Positions 1 to 10,889 of a stretch of DNA of 64,000 bases are shown piece by piece. This stretch comes from Auriscalpium vulgare (lineage: Eukaryota > Basidiomycota > Agaricomycetes > Russulales > Auriscalpiaceae), in the NCBI GenBank assembly GCA_019915015.1, contig JAHBBC010000039.1, positions 186,001-250,000 of the forward strand. Direction: 5' to 3'. How positions within the stretch are numbered: position 1 is the stretch's first letter; every line of letters begins with the position of its first letter. Position numbers and translations under genes: made by a program. The notes under the pieces are model-generated. The model was not told where the DNA came from, made no database searches, and saw nothing but the letters and a program-made list of their open reading frames with translations.

Positions 1-787
1 GCGTTCGATACCACCGCCATTTATCGCTGTTGCCCCAAGACGCTGGCACCAGAACGGGCGCAAGATTGACTGCCCCGCGCAAGCAGGACGAGGTCGCGTG
101 CGGCAATGTGTGCATCGTGTAGAAGCCGACGACGATGGTGGAGCTTGAACGGTATGTTCTCGCCCTTTCGACCGCGCGTCGCCGTTCTCACTTCCACCCA
201 GGCTCCCAGCTCGCTGTGCCGAAGCTCGTAGTCCTGATAGTCTTCTTTGTATGCATGGCACCAACAACATTGTTTGCCTTCCGACTCGCATCTTTTCTTG
301 CGCTAACACTACCGCGACAAATCTCGTCTCGACCCGGGACGTTCAAAGTTGAGCCGTAAATGCTGGACTCGCTGCTGTGCGGCTAGGGCGGGCGGCGAGG
401 CTGTGTCTTGCCGATGCCTCGTGCCCAAAGACTCGCAGCGGCGCGCATGCCTTCCTCGCAAGCCGAACGCGCGCGGCACAATACGAAGGTCCCCTGCTCG
501 ACCTCGGGGCACAGCAGAAACTGAAAGATATTGCTACAGACTCACTGCGAATGACGTTAGGTATGCGCGCGAAACTACGGGGCATGGGAAGCGGGCGTCT
601 GATCGCATCGCATCGCAGGGCTCGGCTGACGAACACAGGTACGCTGCATGGCAGAGCGCTGATTCTTATCGCCCATATGCGTCCACAAGGGTCTACAAGG
701 GTCCACAGGCCCGCCAATCTCTTTTCTCGTCGCCCACGTACCCTACGCACCAACATCGTCCTCGACCGTATCCACCCACTACTACCA
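1..787 (-). repeat. Head part of partner module, copy A1 (runs off left edge)
   Basis: This stretch recurs at about 17,150-17,660, 23,570-24,350 and 40,270-41,060 in the same orientation, and reversed at about 4,100-4,790 and 27,710-28,400. Read on the minus strand, one piece is similar in all copies: a segment with the pattern KANKVV..HTK..., then IELGAWVE, followed by a GTGAGA-type donor and a second segment rich in His and Arg. A further upstream piece reads RVRSACEE.MRAAASL.ARG. Frames break between these pieces in every copy, so I treat it as exons of a degenerate multi-exon gene transcribed away from the MLKL-like gene head. I do not recognise the protein family. The repeated TGTGGACCCT-like decamer lies at about 679-706. 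Confidence 0.5.
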
Positions 788-789
788 AC

Positions 790-959
790 ATGCCTCTTGC
801 TATACGCAGATCAACAACTATCGTTCAGCGAGGCTCGTCTACAACGTTCTCAGTCCAGAGGACCCCGCGCCCGGCCGACTCGCCCGTCCTCGAGACGGCG
901 GTCACGCTGGCCCAAATGTTCGGTCAGGTCGGGACTCTGGTGCCCATACCCGCGGTGTC
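790..959 (+). pseudogene. Orphan exon-1 fragment of the MLKL-like gene, copy 1
   Basis: The fragment begins with the same ATG context and S/T/P-rich leader as exon 1 of the complete genes (compare 41,066-41,278), and it runs through the LVPIPAVS segment of the first helix. At 959 homology stops: the complete gene continues into its ATALLGVLDAYT-like end, while here the frame runs into unrelated sequence and stops at about 1,014. Downstream, instead of exons 2 to 14, lies the 3' end of an inverted complete copy. Two further fragments at 24,357 and 62,174 break at the same codon, so one rearrangement preceded the amplification. No product is expected beyond a short peptide. Confidence 0.8.
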
Positions 960-1134
960 AAGCATAGTGCTAGCTCATCGCAATCACACTTGGTTCCTTT
1001 CTGTTCCGGTCTGACTTCAGTGTTGTCGTGGCATCGCAACTTCCAAGTATTGGGGTTTGGTCATCTGGGGTGTAGATCTAGTGTATCTTTGTATAGACCA
1101 TCTACATAGCGCAGGCCCCCCTATGGGTTTAATC

Positions 1135-4030
1135 CTATCCTACTCTATCCAGTACATCACTTGTATGAGTTAGAATAACACCAAATCTCTCATCAGGGTT
1201 GCGATGTCTAAACTGATCCAATGGGTGTACTACAAACCTGGCAATATACAATCACCTCAGTATAGGCACACACCATATTGATGTGGAGAAGAGCTTACCT
1301 TGGCCCACTTGTCTCTAACAATGTGAGAGATGTGTTGTAATTCATAGACCAAGGGGTTATACCGTTATTAACTAGTTGAATGTTATGACTGTTTCCAACT
1401 GGATCCACCTCCACAATAACATCATAATTGAGTTCTTGAGGCTCCAATTTGTCCAAATTCATAGTGGTAGAAGGAGCAGACTGTGGGCTACTGATGGCTG
1501 AACAGTTAAGCCAGTATGTATTTTTGAAATGAGCCTTGTAGACTGTGATAATATGATTAATAGAATTGCCATCTATCAAAATATATCTTACTTTTCATAG
1601 GGTGTAACTCCACCCCAACTGGCTCATGACCAGACCATATGGAGTTGAAATCTGTGATGGCCAGAGAGGAGATATAGCATTCGTATCTTAAGGAGAACAG
1701 CCTTCGACTGGTGCCAGATGTTGGCGGTGCAAAATGGATAGTAGTGCTGAATCTAATATTTAATATTAGCATAAAGTACTATTTAGCACTATAATGAGAT
1801 GCTACCTTCTATCTCCCAAAAACCTCATAAATTGGTCTGGGCCTTCTTGAAAGATTAAAGCATCCATGTCATTTGTATCGAAACTATTCTGGCTCCAATT
1901 TGACATGATGTGGAAACCATATCTGGCAGTAGGGTCTCGATCGAAGATGTTGAATAACTGGCAGAAAGCAGGGCTACTGTTTGTAACATAGCCCACATCC
2001 CCCAGCTGTGACTGTGCTGGCAATTCCATTAGGAATTCAAATGGATGGCTTCTACCTGTGATACTGGGTAGGAACGGGACTGTCAAGGAACAGCATTCCT
2101 TAGTCTCAACATCCCACACAGAAGGCTGAAACATACCTGGAGAGCCTATAAGAGTACCACAAACTGTTCCATATAGAAAGCCAGACATATGGTAGTGCTG
2201 TCCTGTGGGAGTTTTGCGCTGCAGCTACAAAAGTCCTCAACAATTATGAACACAAGATCAGGTGACAATACTAACCGCAAAAAAAATGTGAGCCTGAATA
2301 ACTCTGAATAAGTCACGATTCCGAATTTCTGTTGCCTTAGCAGAAGGGGGCATGATTGATGTTGGCTGTAGTTGAGACTCTTTGGATGGTAGCCCAACCA
2401 CCACCTTATGAGTCTTGTCATTGACAACCAATGTGCTGTTCTAATTAAAAATGCCATGTCAGCTATTGTCTTATTGTATATTGAGGGGTAGCAGCACTTA
2501 CTTGGATGAAGAAACAAAGTTGACCTCTGTCTAAAGACAGACGTTGTGCAATGAATGATGCAGCTGACTGTATGTTTTCAATATTTGGGATTATCTAAAT
2601 ATCAACCAACAGGTACTGACCAACAGATCACTGGCCTGATAGGTGCATAAGTAGTGAAGCATTGTCACAGGGAGGGGAAAACATACTGCTTGAAGAAGCT
2701 TGCTTACACCCAGGTCTGTCTCCTCAGTTTGAGCAACATGGTGCATGTATAAGGCATATTCAAGTGCTTCTACTGCAAGAAGTTGGTACACATCTAGGGG
2801 CAATTGAAAATAAAGCATTGTACCATTTGATAGCAAGATGAATGGATTAGGTGTTTCCTCATCAGAGTATCCAACAAGCTGTGGGAGGTTTGCATGGCTA
2901 AGACAATGAACATCAGGAACAAGGTTGGTTATAAATCCAGATAACATACAAGAGATTCTGCAAGATCTTCACTTCTTCTGCCCACTACAGATCCGGACCA
3001 AATCATTACACATTGTTGTGGGCCAGCAATTGGACACACCAATTTCTTCTCTTTCTTGTGCTGCCCATGATATGTCTTCACCAGTACCTTCTGTCCATCC
3101 ACAATTCCTTCTGTAGTACCAGAGAACCATCCACTGGCAAGCGACTCATTGTTCATCCTCTGTAGCTTAACATCAGACTGATGATATCTGCGAAACTGCG
3201 AAACATACAGTGAGCACACCTAACACACAGCCTACCACAGAGGAAAGGACACATACCCCATGGATGTCCTTTGATAAAGAGGAGCTAGGGCTTCGGGCGG
3301 ATAGCACAGCTTGCTGTATATCCAACAGCCGTGCCGATTGCATATGCAGCGCACACTGCACTGCAACCATAGAGGTAACCTACACCCACCTAATCAGAAT
3401 TGGTGCTCACTCATAATTTCAACACCTCACCTGAAATGATGCTTGCATATCCTGCAAACGGCCCTCGTGCCTGTCGAGGAGGCCTGAGAATTTCGACCCG
3501 GACAGGATTCGTCGGGTTACACTGGCAGAAGCAATCTGCTTCATGGCGTCTCGCAAGGAAATAAGCACGCTGTAGGAAATCAGTCACGAGAACCATCAAC
3601 GTAAGTGCACGAACCCACTTCTCGAACTTAACAACGTTATCGAGCAATATCTGGGGTGCGTCACTCCATTTATCCTCCATCGCCTCCTGGAGCTCGCATA
3701 GAATCGTGAAAGCCCGCTGCGCGAGGCGGAAGCAGCGATCGCGATTGGCTTGAACACGCTGAATCACGGGCGACAGCTGAGCGCTAGTTTATAAGCTCAA
3801 GAGCGACAAAAACGTACGGTGTATGCGTCCAAGACGCCTAGGAGAGCCGTCGCGGTGACCGACACCGCGGGGATGGGCACCAGAGTCGCGACCTGAGTGA
3901 ACATGTGGGCCAGTGTTAGCCCAGTGTCGACTGCGGGCGACGCGGCCGGGCGCGGGGTCCTCTGGACTGAGAACGTCGTAGACGAGGCTCTTTGAACGAT
4001 AGCAGTCGATCCGCGGAGAAAGGGAGGCAT
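1135..4030 (-). CDS. MLKL-like four-helix plus pseudokinase-like protein, copy 1
   Basis: I resolved a 13-exon gene with consistent phases: 4030-3818, 3776-3619, 3569-3431, 3355-3257, 3195-3040, 2984-2950, 2897-2687, 2567-2502, 2440-2276, 2224-1806, 1752-1592, 1542-1299 and 1237-1135. It totals 2,169 nt, or 722 residues. Residues 1-30 are an S/T/P-rich leader. Residues about 31-203 form an all-helical region resembling the MLKL N-terminal/HeLo-like four-helix adaptor domain (LVPIPAVS, QRVQANRDRCFRLAQRA, LRDAMKQIASASV). Residues about 204-414 resemble a kinase N-lobe (VLVKTY beta-3 lysine, a Glu in EEVKILQNL, hinge PFILLSNG), but HRD and DFG are absent, so it would be a pseudokinase. Residues 415-722 are a C-terminal region I do not recognise. 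A possible 30-nt intron at 2823-2794 keeps the frame if retained and I count it as coding. The donor after exon 2 is an atypical GTGGGT. The membrane-killing or signalling role of such proteins is family knowledge; here it is inference. Confidence 0.75.
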
Positions 4031-4160
4031 GTCGGTAGTAGTACAGGCGGTTGAGGACGATGTTGGTGCGTAGGGTACGTGGGCGACGAGAAAAGAAAGC
4101 AGGCGCGGGGCTGTGGACCCTTGTGGACCCTTGTGGACACATATGGGGGGCGATAAGAAT
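4031..4160. promoter_or_regulatory. Head-to-head intergenic region with TGTGGACCCT decamers
   Basis: This short spacer separates the ATG of the MLKL-like gene (minus strand) from the partner module reading on the plus strand. It holds three tandem decamers of the form TGTGGACCCT at 4112-4139. The same or nearly the same array, sometimes with CTAC in place of CCAC, lies in front of every other copy of exon 1 except the truncated third copy: about 679-706, 24,246-24,273, 27,719-27,746 and 40,970-40,997. Conservation next to a divergent start suggests a shared promoter or 5' leader element. No factor can be assigned. Confidence 0.45.
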
Positions 4161-6065
4161 CAGGCAGTGTACCTGTGTTCGTCAGCCGAGCCCTGCGATG
4201 CGATCAGACGCCCGCTTTCCATAGCTTCGCGCACACACCTCACAGTCTTCGAGTTGAGACTGGAGCAATATGTTTCGGATTATACTATGTCCCGAGGCGA
4301 GAGCGCGCGACATTTGTGTTGAGCCGTGTGCGTTCGGCTTGCGAGGAAGCCATGCGCGCCGCTGCGAGTCTTCGGGCACGAGGCATCGGCAAGACAACAG
4401 CCTTCCCGCTCTAGCCGCACAGCAGCGAGTTCATTATTCTTGAGACGTCACGAGTCCAGACGAGTAATTTGACGCGGTAGTGTTCACGCAGGAGGATGCG
4501 AGTCTGAAAGCAAACAAAGTCGTTGTCGTCGTGCATACAAAGAAGACTACCATGACTACCAGCCTCGGTCCATCGAGCTGGGAGCCTGGGTGGAAGTGAG
4601 AACACCGACGCACGAGCAAATGGGCGAGAACACGTGTCTGTTCCAGCTCCACCATCGTCGTCGACTTTTACACGATGCACACATCGCCGCACGCGACCTC
4701 ATCCTGCATGCGCGGGGTATTCAATCTTGCGCACGTTCTGTTGCAACCTGCGAGCATCTTGGTGCAAAGATACATGCAGGGTGTGGGATTGAAAGTCGGT
4801 GGACCGTCTTGGCTGGGGAGATGTCGAGCTCTGTTGCGTAGTCAGGTCGTCGGTACGTCTCCAAAATGCGAATGAACAATCTCACGCACCTCTGAGCCCG
4901 TGTGATTCGTCATCTGGCCTGCATCGCATAGCTTGTGGCGAGCTAGACTTGGCGTTGACATGTCTCCTCGAGGAGACGAAAGGGGCAACCAATGCTGCAA
5001 CAGTGAGGACCTGCGAGTGGCGTCGGTGAGTACATGACCATGATTACGACAGAGCAACCTTCCTATAGCATCGCCAGAGCTATTTAGTCCTTTGCCAGGC
5101 GCCTGCCTGCTAGTGAGGCTCGTCCATGTGTGTCGAGGGTGGTCGGAATGCATACGAAGAGCCGATACCGCGGCAGCGCGATCTTCAGGGCTAATACACG
5201 ATAATGATTGGGGAGCGCTCGCTCTCATACGTGTGGGGTGTAGGGAGCGGTGCTTGACGGTAGAAGGAAGTGAAAATTTCCGTGCAAATCGTCGGTCAAC
5301 GCAGAGTCCAAAGTGGATACTACGCACCAAACGTCTGCGCATCCAGCAAGGACCCGAATCCTACTCAGCGGACCATCGTCTCCTGGGCGTCAATCTTGAC
5401 GTCTCGAAGAGGTGGTACGGCCGGCTGCCCAGTTCAGCGCATAGTAACCCGTCGTCCTTGTGTCGACAAATTTGCCAGGTGAGTTACGTTGGAACAGACA
5501 ATGAATGGATGGACGTACCACTGATCCTCTGTGCCCAGACCGAAACCATCGTGACAGAGCTGTCTGCCAGAAGTCAGAGTGCGGTCGATAGCCGGTTGTG
5601 GGTTCCGCGAAGGCCACGGTGCGACCGTGCTTGGCCGTAGGCTGGTGACCAGCTTTATGTACATCAATAGTGGCGACGGGGTGGGTGCTGTGTAGTTTGG
5701 CCGTGCGACTTGGTTTGGTAGCCGAATCGAGTCGACCCCTTCGTTGGGTGACGCTCTCAGCCGCTCTGTTGGCAATGCAAGACCCCTCTATCACCTTCTA
5801 TCACCTTCAGCCATTCATACAGACTCCGTCTGTCCATTTTCGCGGGCAGTCTCAATTGAGCAACAAGCCAGAGCTCCAGCGCGATTGCAACCATGATCCG
5901 ACTGACAGCATTTTGGCCCATCGAGAAGCAACTGCGCTAACCATTGACGCTACCCTGATACAGGCTGATAGTACCCACCTGCTCATGCCATCGTGAGTCG
6001 TGCCTTCGCCAGCTGCCTTGCTCTACCTCACCGTCTTTTTTGCAGCGCTTGTTGTTGACCCCTCC

Positions 6066-7700
6066 ATCAGGAAAACGGGACCGAGCTTGGTGAGGCTTGC
6101 TTGAGGCCGCGTCTGGACAGCAAGCTCGCAAGACACCCTAGGTCCCCTCTTGACAGACGCATCAAGCTCTACTAAGCGAGCTTGACGCGTCTGGACAGCT
6201 TGCCCAAGACCCGTCGCTTCTGAGGGCTATTCTCACAGATGAGAGCTTGAGAGCTCGGGACAGCTGGTGCAAGCACAGTAAATTTATGCTCGCTACATGA
6301 TTCAGATAAGATTTTTCATTGCAAGGTGACTACCTTGACTCAAGGATGTATAATATGTAACTGCCGACATGAGTAAACAAGAGATAACGTTGAGTTACAA
6401 GTACTTAAAACTGCCGTCCTCCACGTTCAAGTCGTTGCCACAATCGCTATGTCGAGCCGGCTGCTCTATGAAAGGCTGCAGACGCCACGGGGGATCGCAG
6501 GTGACGTGTCCGTCATGAGCCCGTTGTTGCGCGCGGCCTCGCGCGCACCTTTTCATGGGGATTTGTCCTCAGGATATCCTTGCCAGGCGAGCTGGCAACG
6601 GGACAGGTGAGACGCGCGCGTGTATTATGAACACATTACATACGCACCGGAAATGCGTTACCCCACCGCGCCGGGGTCCATGCTCCCGATGTGCCTGCGC
6701 CTGCACGCGACGCCGTTGCTGTTGCTGCCGCCGCCGGGCGGCAACTGTAATTGCACGTACACGTCCTCAACGCCGTCGTCCTCGAACGAGCCCGCCGGCG
6801 AGTGCTCCCGCGACACACAGGGAGTGGGCAAAAGGCGAGCTTGAGCGCGGGCGGCGTAGACGATAGCGAATCGACAGAGTGCCGTGACGTACGACAGCGT
6901 TTGCGCGAGCAGTGCTCAGCTACTTGACGTGCGGAGGGACTGGTGTTACGTCGATATGATAGCTGATAGCTGGGAGCGAGCGTGAGCAACGCCGAACATC
7001 CAACTGAACCGAACTCGGTGTAGCGGCCATAACATGCTGTGCAAGAAAGATAGCAGAATGACTTACCACTGCTGGAGGCCGTCCAGATGGAGAGACGAAG
7101 GAGGGCGCAACAGTGTAAGGGGTGTCAGATTTGACAACGTCGTACAGAGGTGCATTCTATGGTGGTGCGGCGCGTGCGGTGTGCTTGAGGTCGAGAGGCT
7201 GCCCTATGCGAGAGACGGCAGCCCTATGAGGGCCCTAGCGCGGGAAGCATCGACATGGGCGCGTGCAATGATTGCGGCGGGAGGATGGGTTCTTGAGGGT
7301 GTGGTATGGCACATGCGAGGGAGCGGGCACGGTTGGAAGCGATGGAGAGACTGGGTCAGTGACGTGGCAGCAAGAGAGCGCCCAATAGCGGCAGATTCTC
7401 GAGGTATTTGTACTCACCTGCATGATAACCAGCATACTTGTGTCTACAGTCGGCAGGGACTGGGGTTGTCAAAGCCAGTTGAGGCGGGGTGGCCGCGATG
7501 TTGAGCCAGTTCTGAGTGTCGAGGGCATGCGGCATTGTCGTTGAGCGAGAGCGAGTTCAGCGTGTATGGCGTAGCGAGAGAGCGCCATTATCAACTCTTG
7601 AGCGCCAGTGTTGAGTACGTCCTGAACGAGTGACTCAGTGAGCATGGTAAACGTGAGTGCATAGAGAAATGGAGGCGATTATGTAATTATGTACCTCCCA
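6066..7700. other. 1.6-kb insert carried only by R-oriented modules
   Basis: Comparison with the shorter R copy shows a gap. At 18,825-18,890 the sequence runs directly from the cgttgttgac-type end into the ...ctgctcgtgcgtcctgcgatgcc piece, whereas here 1.6 kb intervenes. The insert is also present in the large duplicate at about 29,810-31,460. It holds local inverted repeats around gacgcgtctggacagc (6,100-6,260), an AT-rich stretch with TATAATATG at about 6,350, and open frames with no recognised product. I see no terminal repeats, so its origin is unclear. Confidence 0.4.
7034..7504 (+). CDS. Hypothetical 156-residue ORF inside the insert
   Basis: This uninterrupted frame is rich in Trp, Cys and Arg (several WW, CGAC and GGWVLEG-like stretches) and has no recognised domain. 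The duplicate at 30,782-31,252 keeps the same length with very few differences, but that is expected from the recent block duplication and is not proof of selection. On the opposite strand a short exon (about 7,529-7,436) with an ATG and a good GTGAGT donor is an alternative, so either strand could be the real one. Treat as a weak call. Confidence 0.2.
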   Translation: MLCKKDSRMTYHCWRPSRWRDEGGRNSVRGVRFDNVVQRCILWWCGACGVLEVERLPYARDGSPMRALAREASTWARAMIAAGGWVLEGVVWHMRGSGHGWKRWRDWVSDVAARERPIAADSRGICTHLHDNQHTCVYSRQGLGLSKPVEAGWPRC

Positions 7701-7949
7701 CGGAGTCGACGCGCTTCCCGCTCAGGCTGCTCGTGCGTCCTGCGATGCCTTCACCCTGCCTTCACCATTCCCCGCCACGAGCCATACGTGGCTCGTCCTG
7801 TCGACCTTTCTTCCCGCCGCCTCCTCATGCCTCTGCGCGTTTGACGAAAAAGCTACATCAACTCGCAGAGTAGCCCGCAAGGTACGTGCCCATCGACTTG
7901 CGGTGCTTCCCTCTCTAACTAGTAACACTACACCGTAAAGATCGATATC

Positions 7950-8582
7950 TTGAATACTACACGCACACCCATCCTCCCAGTTTCGCCTTCTTCCACGCAC
8001 CCGCCCACGCTGCTCACCCACCCAACCCATCTCCATGCGCGCGCCGTACCCCGTCTTCGCAACTCTACCCCGATCTCGCAGCCCTACCCCGCGACGCGGA
8101 CGTATGGGGCTCCTCAAGACGCGCGTTCGCCTCGGCGGCACCACGATCCCCACGCTAAGTCATACGCTGTTCTGAAACGCACGGCGAGGCACTGCCCGGG
8201 ATCGCGCGGCGCCATAGAGCAACTGCAAGATCGGAAACTAGCCTGCATTTATGGGGCGAGGAGCACGGCGATGCAGCACGGTGAAGACGACGGCACGCGA
8301 TGCAGGATCTCGGTGCATATGTGGTGGCACGGACGTCAAATGCGGACAAGACGAGTTGCGTGGGCAAACGGAATGTTCAGCGGACGTACACGGCCGCCTA
8401 GATTCAGCGTTGGGCCCGGGTGCGTTCGGATGGACGTTTCTTTTGTCCGACCGATGTTGATGCCAACCACCTGGCAGCCGGTCTTGAATACTGGGCGCTC
8501 GTGGGTGACGGACGGCGCATACAAAGTTCAAGTGGTTTTCGCAGGCAATGGCGGCAGACGCATGCCGGGCGTGTATGGATAG
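7950..8582 (+). CDS. Open frame over a partner-module segment (210 codons)
   Basis: This is one of the longest uninterrupted frames in the partner module. Its second half contains patterns seen in other copies: TRR.AWANGMFSG, then DVSFVRP.LMPTTWQP, ending GNGGRRMPG.YG. Parts of this frame are seen in the opposite orientation at about 15,207-15,527 and 38,239-38,457. Because another frame of the same DNA (TD.DANHL..GLEY) is also similar between copies, I cannot say which is coding. A GTGCGT donor lies just past the end at about 8,596. Function unknown. Confidence 0.25.
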   Translation: MNTTRTPILPVSPSSTHPPTLLTHPTHLHARAVPRLRNSTPISQPYPATRTYGAPQDARSPRRHHDPHAKSYAVLKRTARHCPGSRGAIEQLQDRKLACIYGARSTAMQHGEDDGTRCRISVHMWWHGRQMRTRRVAWANGMFSGRTRPPRFSVGPGCVRMDVSFVRPMLMPTTWQPVLNTGRSWVTDGAYKVQVVFAGNGGRRMPGVYG

Positions 8583-9993
8583 CATCATGCTCAAGGTGCG
8601 TTTTCTTGTTCCTCTACCGTACATCCTGATTGAACTTGCTCGTATCAGGGACGATGACGTATGAGCGTACGCCACATCTTGGTCGACGCCGGTGACGGAT
8701 TCCGAGACTACGGGGGACACGGCTACGCTTGTGTCGGACGTTATCGAACAATGTCGATGAGCCCCCGTCCGTGTCTCGATGTTATGAGATCATGATACCT
8801 GCAGGAGCAGCGACGCGCGTATGTATATATGCTGCCGCATTGGTGTCAATGTTTGGCGCGGTCAAAGCTAGCCTGACCGAGAAACCGAGAGAAGGCGAGC
8901 ACATGCCGTCTGGCGCGTGATGCAAGGACTACAGGTATAAGCCAGGCATCCGGGAAATCGACAGGTTGAAGACGTCGATGCATCATGCGCGTTGTGAGAA
9001 ACCGGCGTGCGCAAGAGACTCACGGAGCTCACGAACGGGAAACGGGGATGGCGTTGCGGTAGGGGCGTTGCAGTCACACGGACCTGCACGGAGGAGCTCG
9101 GCATGGCGGCCGCAGGTGACACGCATTGCGCATCGGGCCAGCGAGTGGGTGAACTGGGCCGCCAGACCAAACGTTTCATCGGCCAGTGACCGACGGAGGC
9201 TTTGCTCAGGCCGTATAAAGCTGCATGAAGAATTGGGGTGACAGTACGTACCTTGATCTAAATGAGTGCGAAGGGAGGCTCACCGATACAGTCCCCAGGT
9301 GGGACCGCGGTAAGAAGGCGTGGCGCGGTATACTGAGCGAGCGATGGTCCAGGAGTCGGGGCGGCAGCAGTACTGGAACACAAACCGATATACAGCACAA
9401 GGCCCAGCAAGCTCAGCGTGCGGGACCGAGGAGAGTCGACGCGCCGGTGCGCCTGGCCGAGCTTGGACCGTAATCCTGGAAGCGGCGCCATCTTCCTGAG
9501 AGGCGGACCTGACAAGCGATCGGCGAGCAAAGCCAAAGCAGCGTCGGGCCGACCGCCGCCATACACCACAGCGCGCACCCTCCTGAGGCCGAGACCAAGA
9601 CGGCCGAACCTCTGCGTGCGCCACAGCACCATCTGCGCGCGCCGTCGTCGCGGGCTGCGACGCCCGGCACGCAGAGCGAGGACAGCTACCGGCTGACCGT
9701 TGTGTATTGCGTGTTCTTCCGTTCCTTGCTCTAATTCAACGTCTTCGTATGTAGTATCTGTCGACGCACCGCCGCGCCCCACCCGCCAAATCCATGTCAA
9801 CCCGCTGCTCGTGCGCCCTGCGCTGGCCCCATTGCTCCCCGCTTCGAGCCATACGCCGTGGGGTTGTTGTCGACCTCCGTGCGCTCGACGGCGCCCAACC
9901 CCATCCGCCAGGTATGTGCCTATCGACTTCCCGTGATGCTGTCTCTAACAATTGCGCCTTTAGGATCGAAATCTTTCTGCTGAGGAGCTTGCA

Positions 9994-10593
9994 TTGAACC
10001 GCCACAGTGATCAACTTCCGCGCCCTCGGGACCCCTCGCCCCTTGCCCTGCGCGCGCGGTACCCCAACACCGAAGCGGACATACGGGACGATTTTCCTGC
10101 TCCTCAAGAAGCGCGGTCGCGTCGGCAGTACCTCGATGACCACGCGAAGTCGCCCGGTCGTCGAATGCGCGCGCAGCCATGTCGCCAGCTGAAGCCAAAC
10201 GCCCGGCGAGGTGCTTCCCGGGATCGCGCGGCGCCACCGAGCAGCGTCTCGCCGGTGGTACTTCGCGCGCGTGCCACAGACAGTATGGAGTGGCGATGGA
10301 GACGACGGCACGCGTCGCGATGGAGGACTTCGGTGCCTACGTGGTCGCGTCAGGACGGACAGGACGAATTGCCTACGTCCTTGCCCTGCGAGCGCTATAC
10401 CCCGACCTCGCAACTTTACGCCGACGCGGACTCATGCGACGCCTTCCTGCCTCCCATGCCTGGCCTCCCCTTCATCCAGAACGCAAGCTCTCTGTGGGGC
10501 GGCTTCCATCCCGGATCGCGCGGCGCCACGAAGCGACTGCAACCTGGGGACTGTCGCGCGTGCGTGCACGGATATGATGGGGGAGAAGCATAG
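9994..10593 (+). CDS. Open frame over a partner-module segment (199 codons)
   Basis: The frame follows a plausible intron (donor GTATGT at 9,914, acceptor TTAG at about 9,962) and contains the recurrent PAPQEARSRRQYLDDHAKSPGR pattern (given here only as landmarks) and a second, diverged repeat of the same piece (LYADADSCDAFL at about 10,415). It therefore looks like two decayed copies of one exon joined together. In the large duplicate (about 33,730-34,340) indels break the same frame. No domain recognised. Confidence 0.25.
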   Translation: MNRHSDQLPRPRDPSPLALRARYPNTEADIRDDFPAPQEARSRRQYLDDHAKSPGRRMRAQPCRQLKPNARRGASRDRAAPPSSVSPVVLRARATDSMEWRWRRRHASRWRTSVPTWSRQDGQDELPTSLPCERYTPTSQLYADADSCDAFLPPMPGLPFIQNASSLWGGFHPGSRGATKRLQPGDCRACVHGYDGGEA

Positions 10594-10889
10594 TATAGGC
10601 GATGCAGACGACGGCACAAACAGCATCGAAGCGCTTCGGTGCGCACCTAGTCGTCAAGCAGACAAGACGAATTGCCTGCGCAGGCAGACGGGATGTTCAG
10701 CGGATTTCAGCGCTTGACTCAAGTGCATCGGGATGGCCATTTCTTTTTAGCCGACCGATATTGATGTCAATCACTCCTTCCTGAACGGGGCGCCCCGGTT
10801 CACAGACGACGGATACACGTTGTACATATGCCGTGTAACCGCCCAATCTGAACGGAGAGAGTCGCAAGACGCGAGACGCGAGACAGACG

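Larger units (their letters stand above)
4161..10800 (+). pseudogene. Divergent partner module, copy R1 (degenerate multi-exon gene)
   Basis: Pieces of the same ancestral sequence occur in both orientations across 4-41 kb. Copy R1 reads away from the MLKL-like gene. Recurrent pieces in order are the KANKVV...IELGAWVE exon (about 4,470-4,600), a Cys-containing piece with CASS/CASN...RTI.SW (about 5,280-5,480), a Pro/Arg-rich piece with the LDDHAKSPGR pattern (about 8,100 and again about 10,120), and a piece ending GNGGRRMPG.YG (about 8,580). A Ser/Pro-rich piece ending QSEDSYRLT precedes a donor at about 9,690. Donors and acceptors are visible but no continuous phase could be built, and indels differ between copies. 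An insert not shared with other partner copies occupies 6,066-7,700. Family and function are unrecognised. Confidence 0.4.

Noticed and set aside
2794..2823. 30-nt intron in the minus-strand MLKL-like genes
   Set aside because: The segment has GT and AG ends and lines up with a real 52-nt intron in the plus-strand paralogue, but 30 nt is shorter than fungal introns allow and the segment is open and a multiple of three, so I treat it as coding.
5092..5640. 182-codon plus-strand frame, also at 28,703-29,251
   Set aside because: Runs through a likely exon, its donor (GTGAGTTACG) and an intron, and other module copies keep a different frame over the same exon. Not listed as a separate gene.
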